In this document: piece by piece, positions 1 to 9,104 of the stretch
Position numbering within the stretch: position 1 is the first letter of the stretch
Layout: every line of letters begins with the position of its first letter
Assembly: GCF_001949145.1 (NCBI RefSeq)
Contig: NW_019091465.1
Coordinates: 612,410 to 626,452, forward strand
DNA from: Acanthaster planci
Lineage: Eukaryota; Echinodermata; Asteroidea; Valvatida; Acanthasteridae
Reading direction: 5' to 3'
DNA: 14,043 nt
Made by a program: the position numbers and the translations under genes
Notes under the pieces: generated by a model
The model's database searches: none
What the model saw: the letters and a program-made list of their open reading frames with translations, nothing else
Told to the model about the DNA's origin: nothing

Positions 1-1850
1 TCACATTCTTGCAAATTAACAAGATGCAGATTCTGGCTGTGGAATCTGTAAGAACTGAAAACCCTCATCGAAATACTGATTATGCGGCCCCCTTTCATCC
101 TCTGTAGTTTTGTTTCGTTTGGAGTGTATTTGGTCAACATGCTGGCAAGCATGAAAACATGCTAAAGATTTCGTGCATTCAGAATTAATTACTCTGTGTA
201 TTGATGCACGTTTGGAAGACAAATGTAGCGTGGACCCTGCCTCTAAAATTTTGGGTGCCAAGGCAGGACGTCTGCAAGATAAAACAAAATTGATACAAAT
301 GATGTTTTTTAAGTGTACTTGGTGTTGCTTTGACAGAAATGTTGAGTTTAACTCAGGTCAACTTGATTTTACTGGTCAGAAATGAATAGCACAGCGATGG
401 TTACCCAAGGAATAAATTTGAAGCCTGGTGAGATGTTTCCATTCTCTGATCCTAGGCCTAGAGAGTCGTCTTGTAAACGGCTGTGGACATTAACACAAAC
501 TTCCTTCGTGTGACGGTCGATAGCCTTTCAGGACATCGTTGTGGTGTATTGCAGAAACTTCTTGAAGTCAAGTTACCGCCTGAGGCCCCATTGCCCGTAA
601 AACCCTCCGGGATGGGAGCGTGTGACCAAACAACCTTAGAAATCGTGTGATCTGACGGTTCAACCAACTGTCACTCATCACCTGATCGAACTGCTGTGAA
701 TTGTCCTAACTTTCCCTCAATACCTTTTGAGAGGGGTGTCAATCATGGGATCGCCCTGGCAGTGACTGATATGGGGGAGGGGCGTATCCATCCTGGTATG
801 TTAGTGCACAGACACTACATTATGTTAATACACGCAATAGCTATTCCCCTCTAAAATACTCCTTCCCTCTTTGGAAAATGTATCAGGCCACTGTGTGGGA
901 TAATTGCCAATGTGTCTGGAAGCTTGTGGTTGGCGCCAGCACGGTAAACAGATAGTGTGGTGACCTTGATATGCCCTTGTGATTTACAGGGCCGAGCCTG
1001 GGCCAGGAGAGACTCGCCACGTGGAATTATTTACACTGTCAAGATCCAGCTTTTGTGCTATAATGGCCTTCGATGAGTGAGCCACGGTGTTTCAAGCAAG
1101 TATAGTGAGAATTTTCTGTGTATATTTAGTATCGCCGATTTTTGGTATTGTTAAATTCAGCGTCCCCTTCCGACCACGCCCCTGAAAAGGACGCTTCCTT
1201 CACAAAACATACAGAGAGGTCTGCCTAGGAAGGCCTCTGCCTGATTTATTTTGAAAGAAACAGAAACAGACATTGAATCGTTAACTGCAACTAAATCTGA
1301 GACAATTTGGTAACACCATGCTGTATTGTGTCAGAAATTGACGTAGGTTCCTCGTATTAGATAAATAAATTAATAATAATATTGTATAATTATATAAACT
1401 GTTAACATGTCCCCGAAAAGTCAAAACCGAGTGATCGAGGCCGGAAGTGAAACAAACGGGAAATGTGCATGAAACCGATTTTTTGTTATTGGCATAGTTG
1501 AATAGCATATGTATCTAAGATTCATCCAAGTGAGGTAATTTTTCGTGAAAAATGGTAATAAAGGTGACAAAAAATAGGAATTCTGAAGTGTGTTCGAGTA
1601 AGTTTTTCGCAAAAACAAATCAAAGGTATTCATCGTTCGAAACGAAGAAAAAATGGCTGCGTTCGTACACACCATTTCCCGCAATGCTCGCTTGCCATCC
1701 TAGCATGGTTAGAATGTGTATTGACTGATCTGTCTATTTATAGTAATGATATCACTGCCTGGACGTCTGCCAACTTCACGCAAGCCCTGGAAGAGTGTAA
1801 ACAAAAACGTTTGCCCGCATGTAAAAACCTGCGTCTGATTGCGTCGAACA
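1..1850. other. Non-coding stretch, no gene supported
   Basis: I see no supportable gene here. Short open frames exist on both strands (for example 155-385 on the plus strand and 458-667 on the minus strand), but they lack recognisable domains, credible splice borders or good start contexts. The sequence is mixed AT-rich with ordinary complexity, and I found no long internal inverted or tandem repeats by eye. It may be intergenic or intronic DNA upstream of the promoter-like block that follows. Confidence 0.5.
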
Positions 1851-1856
1851 GAGACT

Positions 1857-2172
1857 GCGTAAGCAAAAGGCAGATTTTTCATTGGACGCTATCTTGTGCA
1901 GGATTCATTGATTATTTGGATGCGTGACGTAAATTGTGTAAGCAATTCAAAGGCATTTCATTGGTCCTGCCGGCGCAGCTTTGATTTGTTTACTACGATG
2001 GTGTGACGTATGACGGCGCTCGTCCAATCTAAAAAGGTAAAAGGATACCTTTTCAAGGCGAATAGAATTCCTGATGTGCGTATGAGTTCTGTGTGTACAA
2101 GTGTGTGCATGCATTGCCTTAACTTGAACAAACTTTGAGCCAGAAAAAGCCCAGTTTTAAACGCTTTATAAA
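1857..2172 (+). promoter_or_regulatory. Promoter-like block: CCAAT boxes, CRE-like sites, TATA box
   Basis: Three NF-Y-type boxes are visible: ATTGG at 1881-1885 and 1960-1964, and CCAAT at 2024-2028. CRE/ATF-like sites are TGACGTAA at 1925-1932 and TGACGTA followed by TGACG at 2004-2015. A TATAAA lies at 2167-2172. The first two ATTGG boxes sit at the ends of a short imperfect direct repeat (1857-1885 and 1937-1964; shared GTAAGCAA, AAGGCA and TTTCATTGG). The order CCAAT-CRE-CCAAT-CRE-CCAAT-TATA, about 120 bases before an ATG at 2290, is typical of an animal Pol II promoter. Each site is short, so the case rests on clustering and order. Confidence 0.4.
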
Positions 2173-2289
2173 CAGTTTAATCATTAAACACAAATCTACA
2201 TTTTCTTTTGCTCGCGTTGATAACTCTTTGGATTCGTAGTTGTTTTGCTGTTGAACTTTTTGGTGCCATACTAACAAACTCTTTTGGAC

Positions 2290-2484
2290 ATGACTGTTAC
2301 CCGTGAGACTCGAATACGGCGAGATCTGAACTCCGCTCGAGATGCCAACCTCGGTGGTCTTTCTCGTGCGGACGAAGATGCTCTAACACAGTTGGTCACC
2401 GACATCTTTGTGGATGACACAGACTTTGATTCGTCTGACGAAAACAGTGACTCCTCGGGTGCTGTTCACCAGTACCCGAGGTAG
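2290..2484 (+). CDS. Candidate first exon of an acidic protein (unknown function)
   Basis: The ATG at 2290 opens a 64-codon frame ending at TAG 2482-2484. I do not recognise the product. Its N-terminus is basic (RETRIRRD) and its second half very acidic, with a DDTDFDSSDENSDSS segment. The stop lies inside a good splice-donor match (GAG then GTAGGT at 2481), so the coding exon may end at 2480 and continue elsewhere. The promoter-like block with a TATA box at 2167-2172 would put transcription start near 2200 and leave a 5' leader of about 90 bases. Just past the stop, other frames continue with acidic content (an SDEDDD segment) to TAA at 2600-2602, across an eight-T run at 2499-2506. An alternative is one acidic frame of about 100 codons broken by indels. 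No family is assigned. Confidence 0.3.
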   Translation: MTVTRETRIRRDLNSARDANLGGLSRADEDALTQLVTDIFVDDTDFDSSDENSDSSGAVHQYPR

Positions 2485-2604
2485 GTCAAGAGGAAGATTT
2501 TTTTTCCACGCCACGGGTGAGAGAACAGACAGCGATGAGGATGATGATGGACCGACTGTGGAAGCTTACTTTCACAATAGCACCGAAAATTTCCCAGTTT
2601 AAGA

Positions 2605-3161
2605 ATTCAGCAGTCTTTGCTTTTATTACAAAGCGGTTTTCCTACTTTTTATGTAATTTACTTTACTGCCACACCGCTATCGGCCCAAACACACAATGAC
2701 TTGTTAACATTAGAAGTGGGAATTCACAAAATCCGATCCGAATCGTGTTCAATACAGGAAGTTTACGCCTTCATGTCTCAATATTCATTAAAGTCATGAC
2801 ACTGGAACGTTTAGAAAGGATTATTCTGCTCATAATTTCATAAATCCAGAAATATCAGAAAAGCCACAACTCAACATTAAATATCCCGTTGCTACGGAGA
2901 TTTTACATGGGTACATACTCAGCGCACGAACAAACACACACGTTCTCTACGTTGTGGCGTGCTACGTGCCTTTTTCGAAGTCGTTTTTCTCGAAAACTCT
3001 CCCCGGTTGGGCGGACACGCACGATCATCTTTATCGTGTCGTATTTTCGTAAGGTACAAAAATAAGTTTGTTTGAAAGCCCGTTAATTACTCTTTATTGT
3101 GATGTACATATCTCAAACAGTAAAATACGGGGATTTCACCAAATATGCCCTGACAGGTCAC
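2605..3161. other. Non-coding AT-rich spacer
   Basis: This stretch follows the acidic exon candidate. Short frames run through it but none has a recognisable domain. No RNA gene or clear repeat was seen. If the exon at 2290-2480 is real, this would be intron sequence. Confidence 0.4.
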
Positions 3162-3738
3162 AAATGTCCGTTTGCATACGAGACTGCATCATTGCATTGT
3201 TCTTCGTGTATTTTAGAATTTTGGCAGGATATTTCTCTTTTATGTCAGGTGATTTTTTCATTTTCTATAAATTGATATTCATTTACTAGCAAATATTTTC
3301 CAACGCCCCTTTTCAGATTTGGATTTTTTAAGAAGTAACTGCACAAAAATATTATCAATTTTAAAATCTTTGCACGTTATTTTTCCTATCCAAGGGTTCC
3401 CGAAGCGCGCCATCAGCTGTCGACTTTTAGGCTTTATACCATTGTAAGTGTGAGCAGGTATCCAGCCACGCCAAAGTCGCTCCTGATAGCGAGCTTCTGG
3501 AACTCTTGGATAATAAAAGTAACTTGCAAAACTACTGCAATTTTCAATATTTTTGGTTTCGATACTTACAAACTCCACTCGGAAAATTGTTTGTAGTATA
3601 TTTGCAAATATATCGGTTTATTTAAATACCTGAAGTGAAAGGTAAATATCCCGCCAAAAATTCACCTCACCACTTCCAAAAATCTAAAATACATGAAGAA
3701 CAGAGCCAGTCGGTGGCCTCGTAGGCAGATGAACATTT
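3162..3738. repeat. 577-bp imperfect palindrome (foldback/MITE-like element)
   Basis: The two halves are reverse complements around a fixed centre at 3450. Outer arm AAATGT at 3162 pairs with ACATTT ending at 3738. TGTTCTTCGTG at 3198-3208 pairs with CATGAAGAACA at 3692-3702. CGACTTT from 3421 pairs with AAAGTCG ending at 3479. All three pairs sum to 6900, so net indels cancel. An extra stretch of about 22 bases sits in the right arm near 3655-3680. The arms are roughly 70-80% matched by eye with almost no loop, which makes a 99-codon minus-strand frame here (3279-3578) an artefact. Such structures are typical of foldback or MITE-type DNA transposons. I found no convincing target-site duplication. 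Confidence 0.75.
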
Positions 3739-3979
3739 ACGGAATTAAACTTTATGGTAGTTTGTTGATAAAAGTACCCCCCCAAAAAAATCAAATTCTT
3801 TTACGTCTTTTATTTAGTAGTTAATAAACTAAACAATCTACTTTTACTAAAGATGTTTAATTTAACCTTTCATGAAAGGAACTGCGTCAAGTCAACTCAA
3901 CTGAACGTAGAACCTATTGGCTGCAGGTAGGCAAGTCTTTGCAACATTGTTCAATGTCGTATCCATGAAGGGACAGGTG

Positions 3980-4637
3980 GTGAAAATAAAGTGCATGAAC
4001 AAGGAGAGCTGGGAACGATATTTCTCGAAGTAAAGGTCGTGAATGAAATTAGATTTTCCTATATAATGTAATTACTTAAGGAAAAAATTCTAAATTTCAT
4101 GGAGTGGTTTCTTTTTCTCATTATGTTCCTGGGGGAACAAGAAAATTACTAATAATCTGTGGAAATGAGCCTAAGAACTAACCTGACGAAGCTTCAGCTC
4201 AATGAAAAAAAAAATTGCCGGAAAAACAATATTTTCTAGGATTTGATTTTCAATCAATAACTTTAGACTGATTTTAAATCGCATCTTACCCAGTGAACCG
4301 ATGAGTTATAGTAATTGCGCGCACGTGTGCCGCGTCAAAGCTGGTGCACGCACCTGGTGACACTTTTCTAAAAATATGTCTTTGACGCATTATTGGAATT
4401 GACCTTCATTCATTGTTCCCTTAAATATGACAGCTTACGAGAAAGAATCATTTCAAGAGGAGCTCAGTCCCGCAATCACCTTAAAACGAAATGTGATTTT
4501 CAAAATGATAATCGTATCAGTTACTTTTTAAGTAACTGCAAATGGTGAAGTGTGCCTTTAAACAGAATTTCATTAGCAACCTCTCTTTTCTGGCATTTTC
4601 GTTCCAAATTCTACTTGCTCATGTACGTTTGTTTCAC
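3980..4637. repeat. Inverted repeat pair, arms about 105 bp
   Basis: The left arm (3980-4085) is repeated in reverse complement at 4528-4637. GTGAAAATAAAGTGCATGAA at 3980 matches the complement of sequence ending at 4637. AATGAAATT at 4042-4050 pairs with AATTTCATT at 4566-4574. TAATTACTTAA at 4069-4079 pairs with sequence ending at 4538. The first 42 positions match at roughly three in four. The central 440 bases do not pair well. This looks like an old DNA transposon with long terminal inverted repeats, or a decayed foldback element. Confidence 0.55.
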
Positions 4638-4639
4638 TT

Positions 4640-5296
4640 CATGAACTTTACGTGTAAATGAAAATGTGAAAAGATAATGGCACTATCCCCTCCGTTGACA
4701 CTTCCTCTCTGGTGACTTGCGACGCTTACAAACTGAAGCATAAAGAGTCTAGCCTAGTTATTTCCGGTAAGGGGTTCAAAGGGCGAAGATCAGAAGCTGA
4801 CTAAAGGATGGTAATTTTGAGTATTATGTTCTAGAGCGCCAGTGGAGGACCATTTATTTTTTCAAAATAATCCTGCTGTCAGGAAAGTTGAAAAGATTTT
4901 ACTGCAGGCAGACGATAAGTTCGAGATTGACGTTTGCTGGTCTGCAGCAGTTCTTGTCAGCAATGTTTTGGTTAATTTTTTTGGGACAACCGGATTTTTC
5001 CTTAAAGTTTATTTTAAAAAAATGTTCAGGCCAAAGAAATTTATCTTGAAAGTCTGGCAGGTTTGTTTTAATGTTTCTGAAAATTAATATGCTGTCAGAT
5101 ACTATAGTCCGATTTGCTGACGCCACTACTTGCAGTGTCCGCCTCATTCACGCACACATTCCTAAGCTTCACGCGTGCGTGATTAAGGTTAGCAGTGTGC
5201 TCCCATTGGCTGAGGAAGTATTGCATCTCACCTGTACACACGCGTAGGGACACCCAGTGATGGCTCCTGATTCTTGTCACCGAATCGGCCTATACT
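4640..5296. other. Spacer without a supported gene
   Basis: A plus-strand open stretch at 4821-5087 (about 88 codons between stops) is discussed as a finding but is not called a gene. An 8-bp inverted pair TCACGCAC/GTGCGTGA lies near 5147-5184. Nothing else stands out. Confidence 0.35.
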
Positions 5297-5430
5297 GGGC
5301 CCTTTTCGCAGGTGCTTATTAGAAGTAAATAATCACACAATAACTATTCATTGTACAGGTTTTTCTACATTATTTCTCCCATTCAAGGGCTCCGAAGACA
5401 CGCAATCAGGGGTCAACTTTCAGGCTCTTT
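5297..5430 (+). repeat. Half-copy of the 3162-3738 palindrome
   Basis: This segment matches 3304-3435 in the same orientation. Shared landmarks are CCCTTTTC (5299 versus 3307), AGAAGTAA (5321 versus 3331), TTATTTCTCC versus TTATTTTTCC (5370 versus 3377), then CAAGGG, TCC, GAAG and ATCAG, and AACTTTCAGGCT versus GACTTTTAGGCT. Only the inner part of one arm is present, and I could not find the opposite arm downstream of 5430. It is either a truncated relative or an internally deleted copy of the same family. Confidence 0.55.
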
Positions 5431-6600
5431 GTCTTTAGGGTAGTTATATTCAGGAATACATGTTTGAAATTCATATTGATCATGCCCCAAAGCCACGTTT
5501 GATTACAATATCAATTAACGTAATTTCATATGACCTTAGACGTTCAGTATGAAAGAGGAGAGCTGAACGAACGTATGGAATAAAATAAAGTTACTCAATA
5601 TTTCAAAAGAATCAGCGTTACCATGAACATGTCAGAGAACCCTCAATGATGTGTTGCACCTGATTATTGACAGTGTTCTCATTTGATCGTGATGTGGAAT
5701 GGGTACAGAGGTGTCTTTCATTTGCATTTACCCATGTCGCTTGGAATATGATTACATAATCCAGTTGTATTTCTTCAATATAAAAATCTCAGTTTCGCCC
5801 CATTCTAGAGGCGTGTGGTTGCTATGGCCCGTTGCAGACTGCAGGTTGGGATTCGGTCTTGACTTTTTGTATAACATAAAATTACTGAGTACCGAAAGGT
5901 TGGTGTCCACTGCCTTCATCACCCCGTGTGTGGTGAAGATCAATCCCAGATAGCCGACTAAAGATATCGTGAATCACGATAAAAGGAGAATGACTTTCAC
6001 AAATCACGGTGGCCCCCATCCCAAAGTTTGTAAAGATGTTGAAATACGCATCCTGTTCATTCTCACTCTGTTAAAATATGTACGCTGCTCAAAGGTAATT
6101 ATGACAACCATTAGCTTGTGAGCGCTCCGTTTTCATGAAAAATACTTTTACCTCAGCGGGTAAGCTTAGGTTTTAGTATCCGAGTAATATACTAAGTACT
6201 CATAAAAACAGAGATTGGACAATACACGGTGATACTTTTGTTGCAATGATTTAACACGCTGAGGTTTCAATATCTTTGGGGAGGGGGTGTTTTTGTTTTT
6301 GTTATTAAAGGTATATCGACATAAAAATGGAGAAGAGTACCACTTGTAACATTTAACCTGCGTCACACACATTAAACGTTTCCAAACTCCATTATTGAAA
6401 CTACTTCCGCAGCTACATCAGATCAATCGGGTTCGAAATCTAAAATAGCATGAGAGTACAAATTGGAACTAACAATAAGTGAACTCTAAGGTTAGACTGT
6501 CAGACAAATCAAGTCACTACCTCTGTTGGTAAATAATACTATTTACGACGAGTCTATTTACATAAATCCCTTGAAAGCAGTCAACTATAATTACCTATAT
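5431..6600. other. Non-coding stretch, no gene supported
   Basis: No open frame here carries a recognisable domain. A perfect short palindrome, TATCGTGAATCACGATA, occurs at 5965-5981. Overlapping plus and minus frames at 5699-5953 look like chance. No RNA gene was seen. Confidence 0.4.
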
Positions 6601-7192
6601 GTCTTCCACATGAAGAATCGTGATCATACAACAACCATGCAATTCATAAGCAAGAAACATCAAATTTCATTTACACTGTTTGGTTCTCTCTAAAAATCAC
6701 AGGAAATCGGACTTTCTGATAAACTTCCAATAGACTGTAGTGGCTCATATAAAATGCATTTGAGTGTTAAGAAATCTAATAGGCTCAAATCATTTGGAGA
6801 ACTCGACAAAACATAGAATAGGTAGCACTTGAAGCTATGCATTGTGGAAGTACTGAATATGTTAGGCTTGCGGTTGCACCATGTAGAAAATATCTCTTTT
6901 ACGAGTGTGTGATTCTGAGAAGAACCGATGGTGAACACTCGATGTTCCGAACAGTATGCTTTGTTCGTTTACCAGAAAGTCCAATTTCCTGTAATTTTCA
7001 GAGAGGCACAAACAGTGTAAGTGATATTTGATGTTTCATGGTTATGAATTACATGGTAGTCAGTCACCCTTCTGAAGACGAACAGAGCATACTGTTCCCT
7101 ACGTCGAGTGTTCACCATTATCAGTTCTCAGAACCACACACTTATATCAGAGATATTTTCTGCATAGTGTAACCGCAAACCTAACCTATTCA
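6601..7192. repeat. Nested inverted repeats (foldback/MITE cluster)
   Basis: Two inverted pairs interlock. Arm b, 6854-6968, is repeated in reverse complement without gaps at 7078-7192 (all pairs sum to 14046), about 80% identical by eye. Between them lies segment a, 6967-7079, whose reverse complement is at 6601-6724, about 85% identical over its best 95 bases. The stretch 6725-6845 weakly resembles a third, diverged, reverse-complement copy of b (shared GAGTGTT and CTC..ATCA landmarks). The order is therefore a-rc, b-rc (diverged), b, a, b-rc. The minimal unit b-a-b-rc (6854-7192, 339 bp) begins TGAATA and ends TATTCA, as expected for a terminal-inverted-repeat element. No target-site duplication is obvious. 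Confidence 0.75.
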
Positions 7193-7543
7193 AAACATGG
7201 AATAAATCATGGAAACTATCTCTTCCTTTTGTTCAGGATCACAGGTAAAAAGACTCTTGCAAAACGTGCCTATGTGGCATTTCTGTAGCGTCCAATCCAC
7301 GCAAGCTATTAAGCAGTACCACTGCAAGTGTATGAGATCTAAATACATATATAGCTATTTATGCAAGGAACCACTGTAGAAATACTCTGTGCTCCAGAGA
7401 TTTGACAGATTTATGAAGGTCTAAGTTTAGCCGCAAACTTTACACTACTTAGGTTTAAATATCATATTTTGAAAATAGTCTGATCATAACAAAATACCTC
7501 TGACAATTGTGATCATTTCATTTAAAATTATTTTCTTTCCCAG
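7193..7543. other. Non-coding; ends in a splice-acceptor-like tract
   Basis: No coding content is supported. The last 20 bases form a pyrimidine-rich tract ending TTTTCTTTCCCAG at 7543, a good 3' splice site for the exon that follows. A short piece near 7430-7452 (GCCGCAAACTTTACAC) loosely resembles the end of arm b of the preceding repeat. Confidence 0.4.
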
Positions 7544-7793
7544 ATGACGCTGTTGCTATGTCAAACCAGTGGGTTTGTGCTCACCCTGGTAAGGTACTCG
7601 TGTACCGTCGAGACGCGACACTAGCCCATGAGTTCCGCACCGTACGGGAGAGTGAGGTTGGCAAGACAGGAGTGTACCTCGTGGGTGTCGCAGTCATGAA
7701 AAACGGTCACGTCCTAGTTGGGGATAGAAAGAGGAAGGTGTTGACCGAACACCAATCCAGAGATGGTAAACTCATACACACCATGCCTGTAAA
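7544..7793 (+). CDS. Internal exon of an NHL-repeat protein (TRIM-like)
   Basis: The exon lies between a strong acceptor (TTTTCTTTCCCAG, ending 7543) and a fair donor (GTAAAT at 7794), giving 250 bases with an incoming partial codon of two bases. Read through, the same frame stops at TAA 7797-7799 just past the donor. The encoded stretch of about 83 residues contains VAMSNQW, then PGKVLVYRRD, then GVAVMKNGHVLVGD followed by KVL and DGKLIHTMPV. That last part has the spacing of an NHL beta-propeller blade: GVAV, five-residue loop, hVLVGD, then DGK and a hydrophobic end. In animals such blades end the TRIM2/3/32/56/71-like RING E3 ligases and related proteins, where the propeller binds protein or RNA partners. 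No RING, B-box or further blade is visible in the window, so the parent gene must lie outside or this is a stray fragment. NHL is likely; TRIM membership is inference. Confidence 0.5.
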
Positions 7794-7800
7794 GTAAATA

Positions 7801-7983
7801 TGATACTGTAAGTAAAACTAAACAGATTGAAACTCTGAAACAAAAACTGTACAAAAAGAAAGCCAAAGTGTGACCCCAAAAATTGCAAAAAAAAAAGATA
7901 AAAATGATACTGGAATTGAAACTAAAGAGACTGCAACTACATGTACTCTCTGGAACTAAAACTGCACGAAAAAAGAAGAAAAC
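7801..7983 (+). repeat. A-rich degenerate duplication, coiled-coil-like coding remnant
   Basis: TGATACTG at 7801 recurs at 7905, followed in both units by an ACTAAA motif and then by a segment like CTGTACAAAAAGAA (7847-7860) versus CTGCACGAAAAAAGAA (7963-7978). The spacing between units is about 104-116 bases. In one frame the first unit reads as a lysine-rich heptad-like stretch with ETLKQKLYKKKAK, then a stop, and continues with further lysine-rich residues. This could be a decayed coiled-coil exon or simply A-rich sequence. Confidence 0.3.
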
Positions 7984-8185
7984 ATCTCCAAACTGTGGTT
8001 AGAAAAAGAGTTTAAAAATGATGTTTTGAGTGAAAGAGTAAAAAGTACGCCCCCAAAAAAGGGGGTTGCCAAAGCGTGCAGTGAAAAATACCCGTACTCC
8101 AATTGAGACTGCAGATAACCTTTCCCACTACAAAATCTCTGGGTTATCTCGGGGGTAACGGCAATCATAAGAGGAAATAAATGGC

Positions 8186-8220
8186 CAGGGTTCATTAACC
8201 CTGCCATTGACCAGGGTTAA
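8186..8220. repeat. Triple alternating CAGGGTT/AACCCTG palindrome with TTAA
   Basis: CAGGGTT (8186-8192), AACCCTG (8197-8203) and CAGGGTT (8212-8218) alternate in orientation. TTAACCCTG at 8195-8203 and CAGGGTTAA at 8212-8220 are perfect inverted copies around an 8-base spacer. The first pair extends to AATGGCCAGGGTT against AACCCTGCCATT with one bulged base. TTAA followed by CCC is the usual junction of piggyBac-type elements. Confidence 0.6.
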
Positions 8221-9051
8221 CGATGACAATTAATGTCGGGGTTGACAGCCAAACCCCGGGGTATTAACACAGAAGTGGGAAACCAACCAGGGTTCCCAAG
8301 CAAACTCGGGGTTTAGGCAGCAATTTGTAAGATCGATTGAGGTTCAAAAGAGCTAAAATTGAAGTGCTTTGATAATCTGCTGAACATAGCACTTTCAAAC
8401 CGAACCAAACGATCGATTCGGATGTTCGGTTTCGAGACAGTGCCATAACAGCGCAAGGAATTCACGCAATGCCCTGCATCACTCGATCCTTGTAAAAATC
8501 ATGTGCTGAGAATTCACTAATAATCAACCGAGAATATGCATGGTACGTCATTTCCGCTGCGTAACAATTCTCACTACATCCAATTGTGCTTATTTAAACA
8601 TGTATTCACACAATATGACGTATGCCAATAACCACGCCCTTACACTCCATATGAGACTAATGATGTCATAAATGGCAGTGCAAACCGAATTTTGACTTGT
8701 GCTCGATGGAAGGATGGTTTTGTCCGGCCAGAAGCAGCACTCTAGGGCTCGTCCAGATTTGGTGCGCTCGGTGGCCTCACTTGCCTTTCGTTGGGTGAAA
8801 GCCGTAATATATTTACGTTGTAAATGGACTTTGGCCAGATCTCTAAAAGCTGTTCGCAAACTTCAAATTATAAAATTATAAAAATCGTCCCTTTGACCAC
8901 GAGGACGCCGTCCTGGGAAAGAAAGCCGACTTGATACGAATCTGTTCCGTAAAAATAACCAAACAGAAGTTACTCGAAATCTAATTTGATGGTGTATCCC
9001 GTAAAATAGGGAACACGTATTTCAGCATGTTGTTGGTAGTGTGCATGTCTC

Positions 9052-9104
9052 AACCCGAACAGAACCCGAACTCGGGGTTAACAAACCCCAAGTTTAACCC
9101 GGGG
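9052..9104. repeat. AACCC/GGGGTT motif cluster
   Basis: AACCCGAAC occurs twice in tandem (9052-9060 and 9063-9071). It is followed by GGGGTTAACAAACCCC (an inverted pair) at 9073-9088 and then TTTAACCCGGGG at 9093-9104. This mirrors the cluster at 8147-8314 at the other end of the candidate element. Confidence 0.55.

Noticed and set aside
155-385. Open plus-strand frame of about 76 codons
   Set aside because: No ATG near its start, no domain, no splice border; length is within chance for this composition.
1653-1703. ATG in good context (AAAAATGGCTGCG) opening a 16-codon basic peptide resembling a mitochondrial presequence
   Set aside because: It ends at TAG with no usable donor before the stop, and nothing continues it.
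3279-3578. 99-codon minus-strand open frame
   Set aside because: It lies across the centre of the 3162-3738 palindrome, so it is reading a non-coding inverted repeat.
3700-3740. CGGTGGCCTCGTAGGCAG as the head of a tRNA-derived SINE
   Set aside because: The sequence pairs with the left arm of the palindrome, and no B-box or A-rich tail follows.
6690-7031. Open frames on both strands with similar ends (ESPISCDF and ESPISCNF)
   Set aside because: The similarity is the DNA inverted repeat 6601-6724/6967-7079 seen in translation, not two related proteins.
8147-9104. GGGGTT/AACCCC motifs as telomere-like repeats
   Set aside because: They are not in tandem, alternate in orientation and are confined to two clusters flanking one element.
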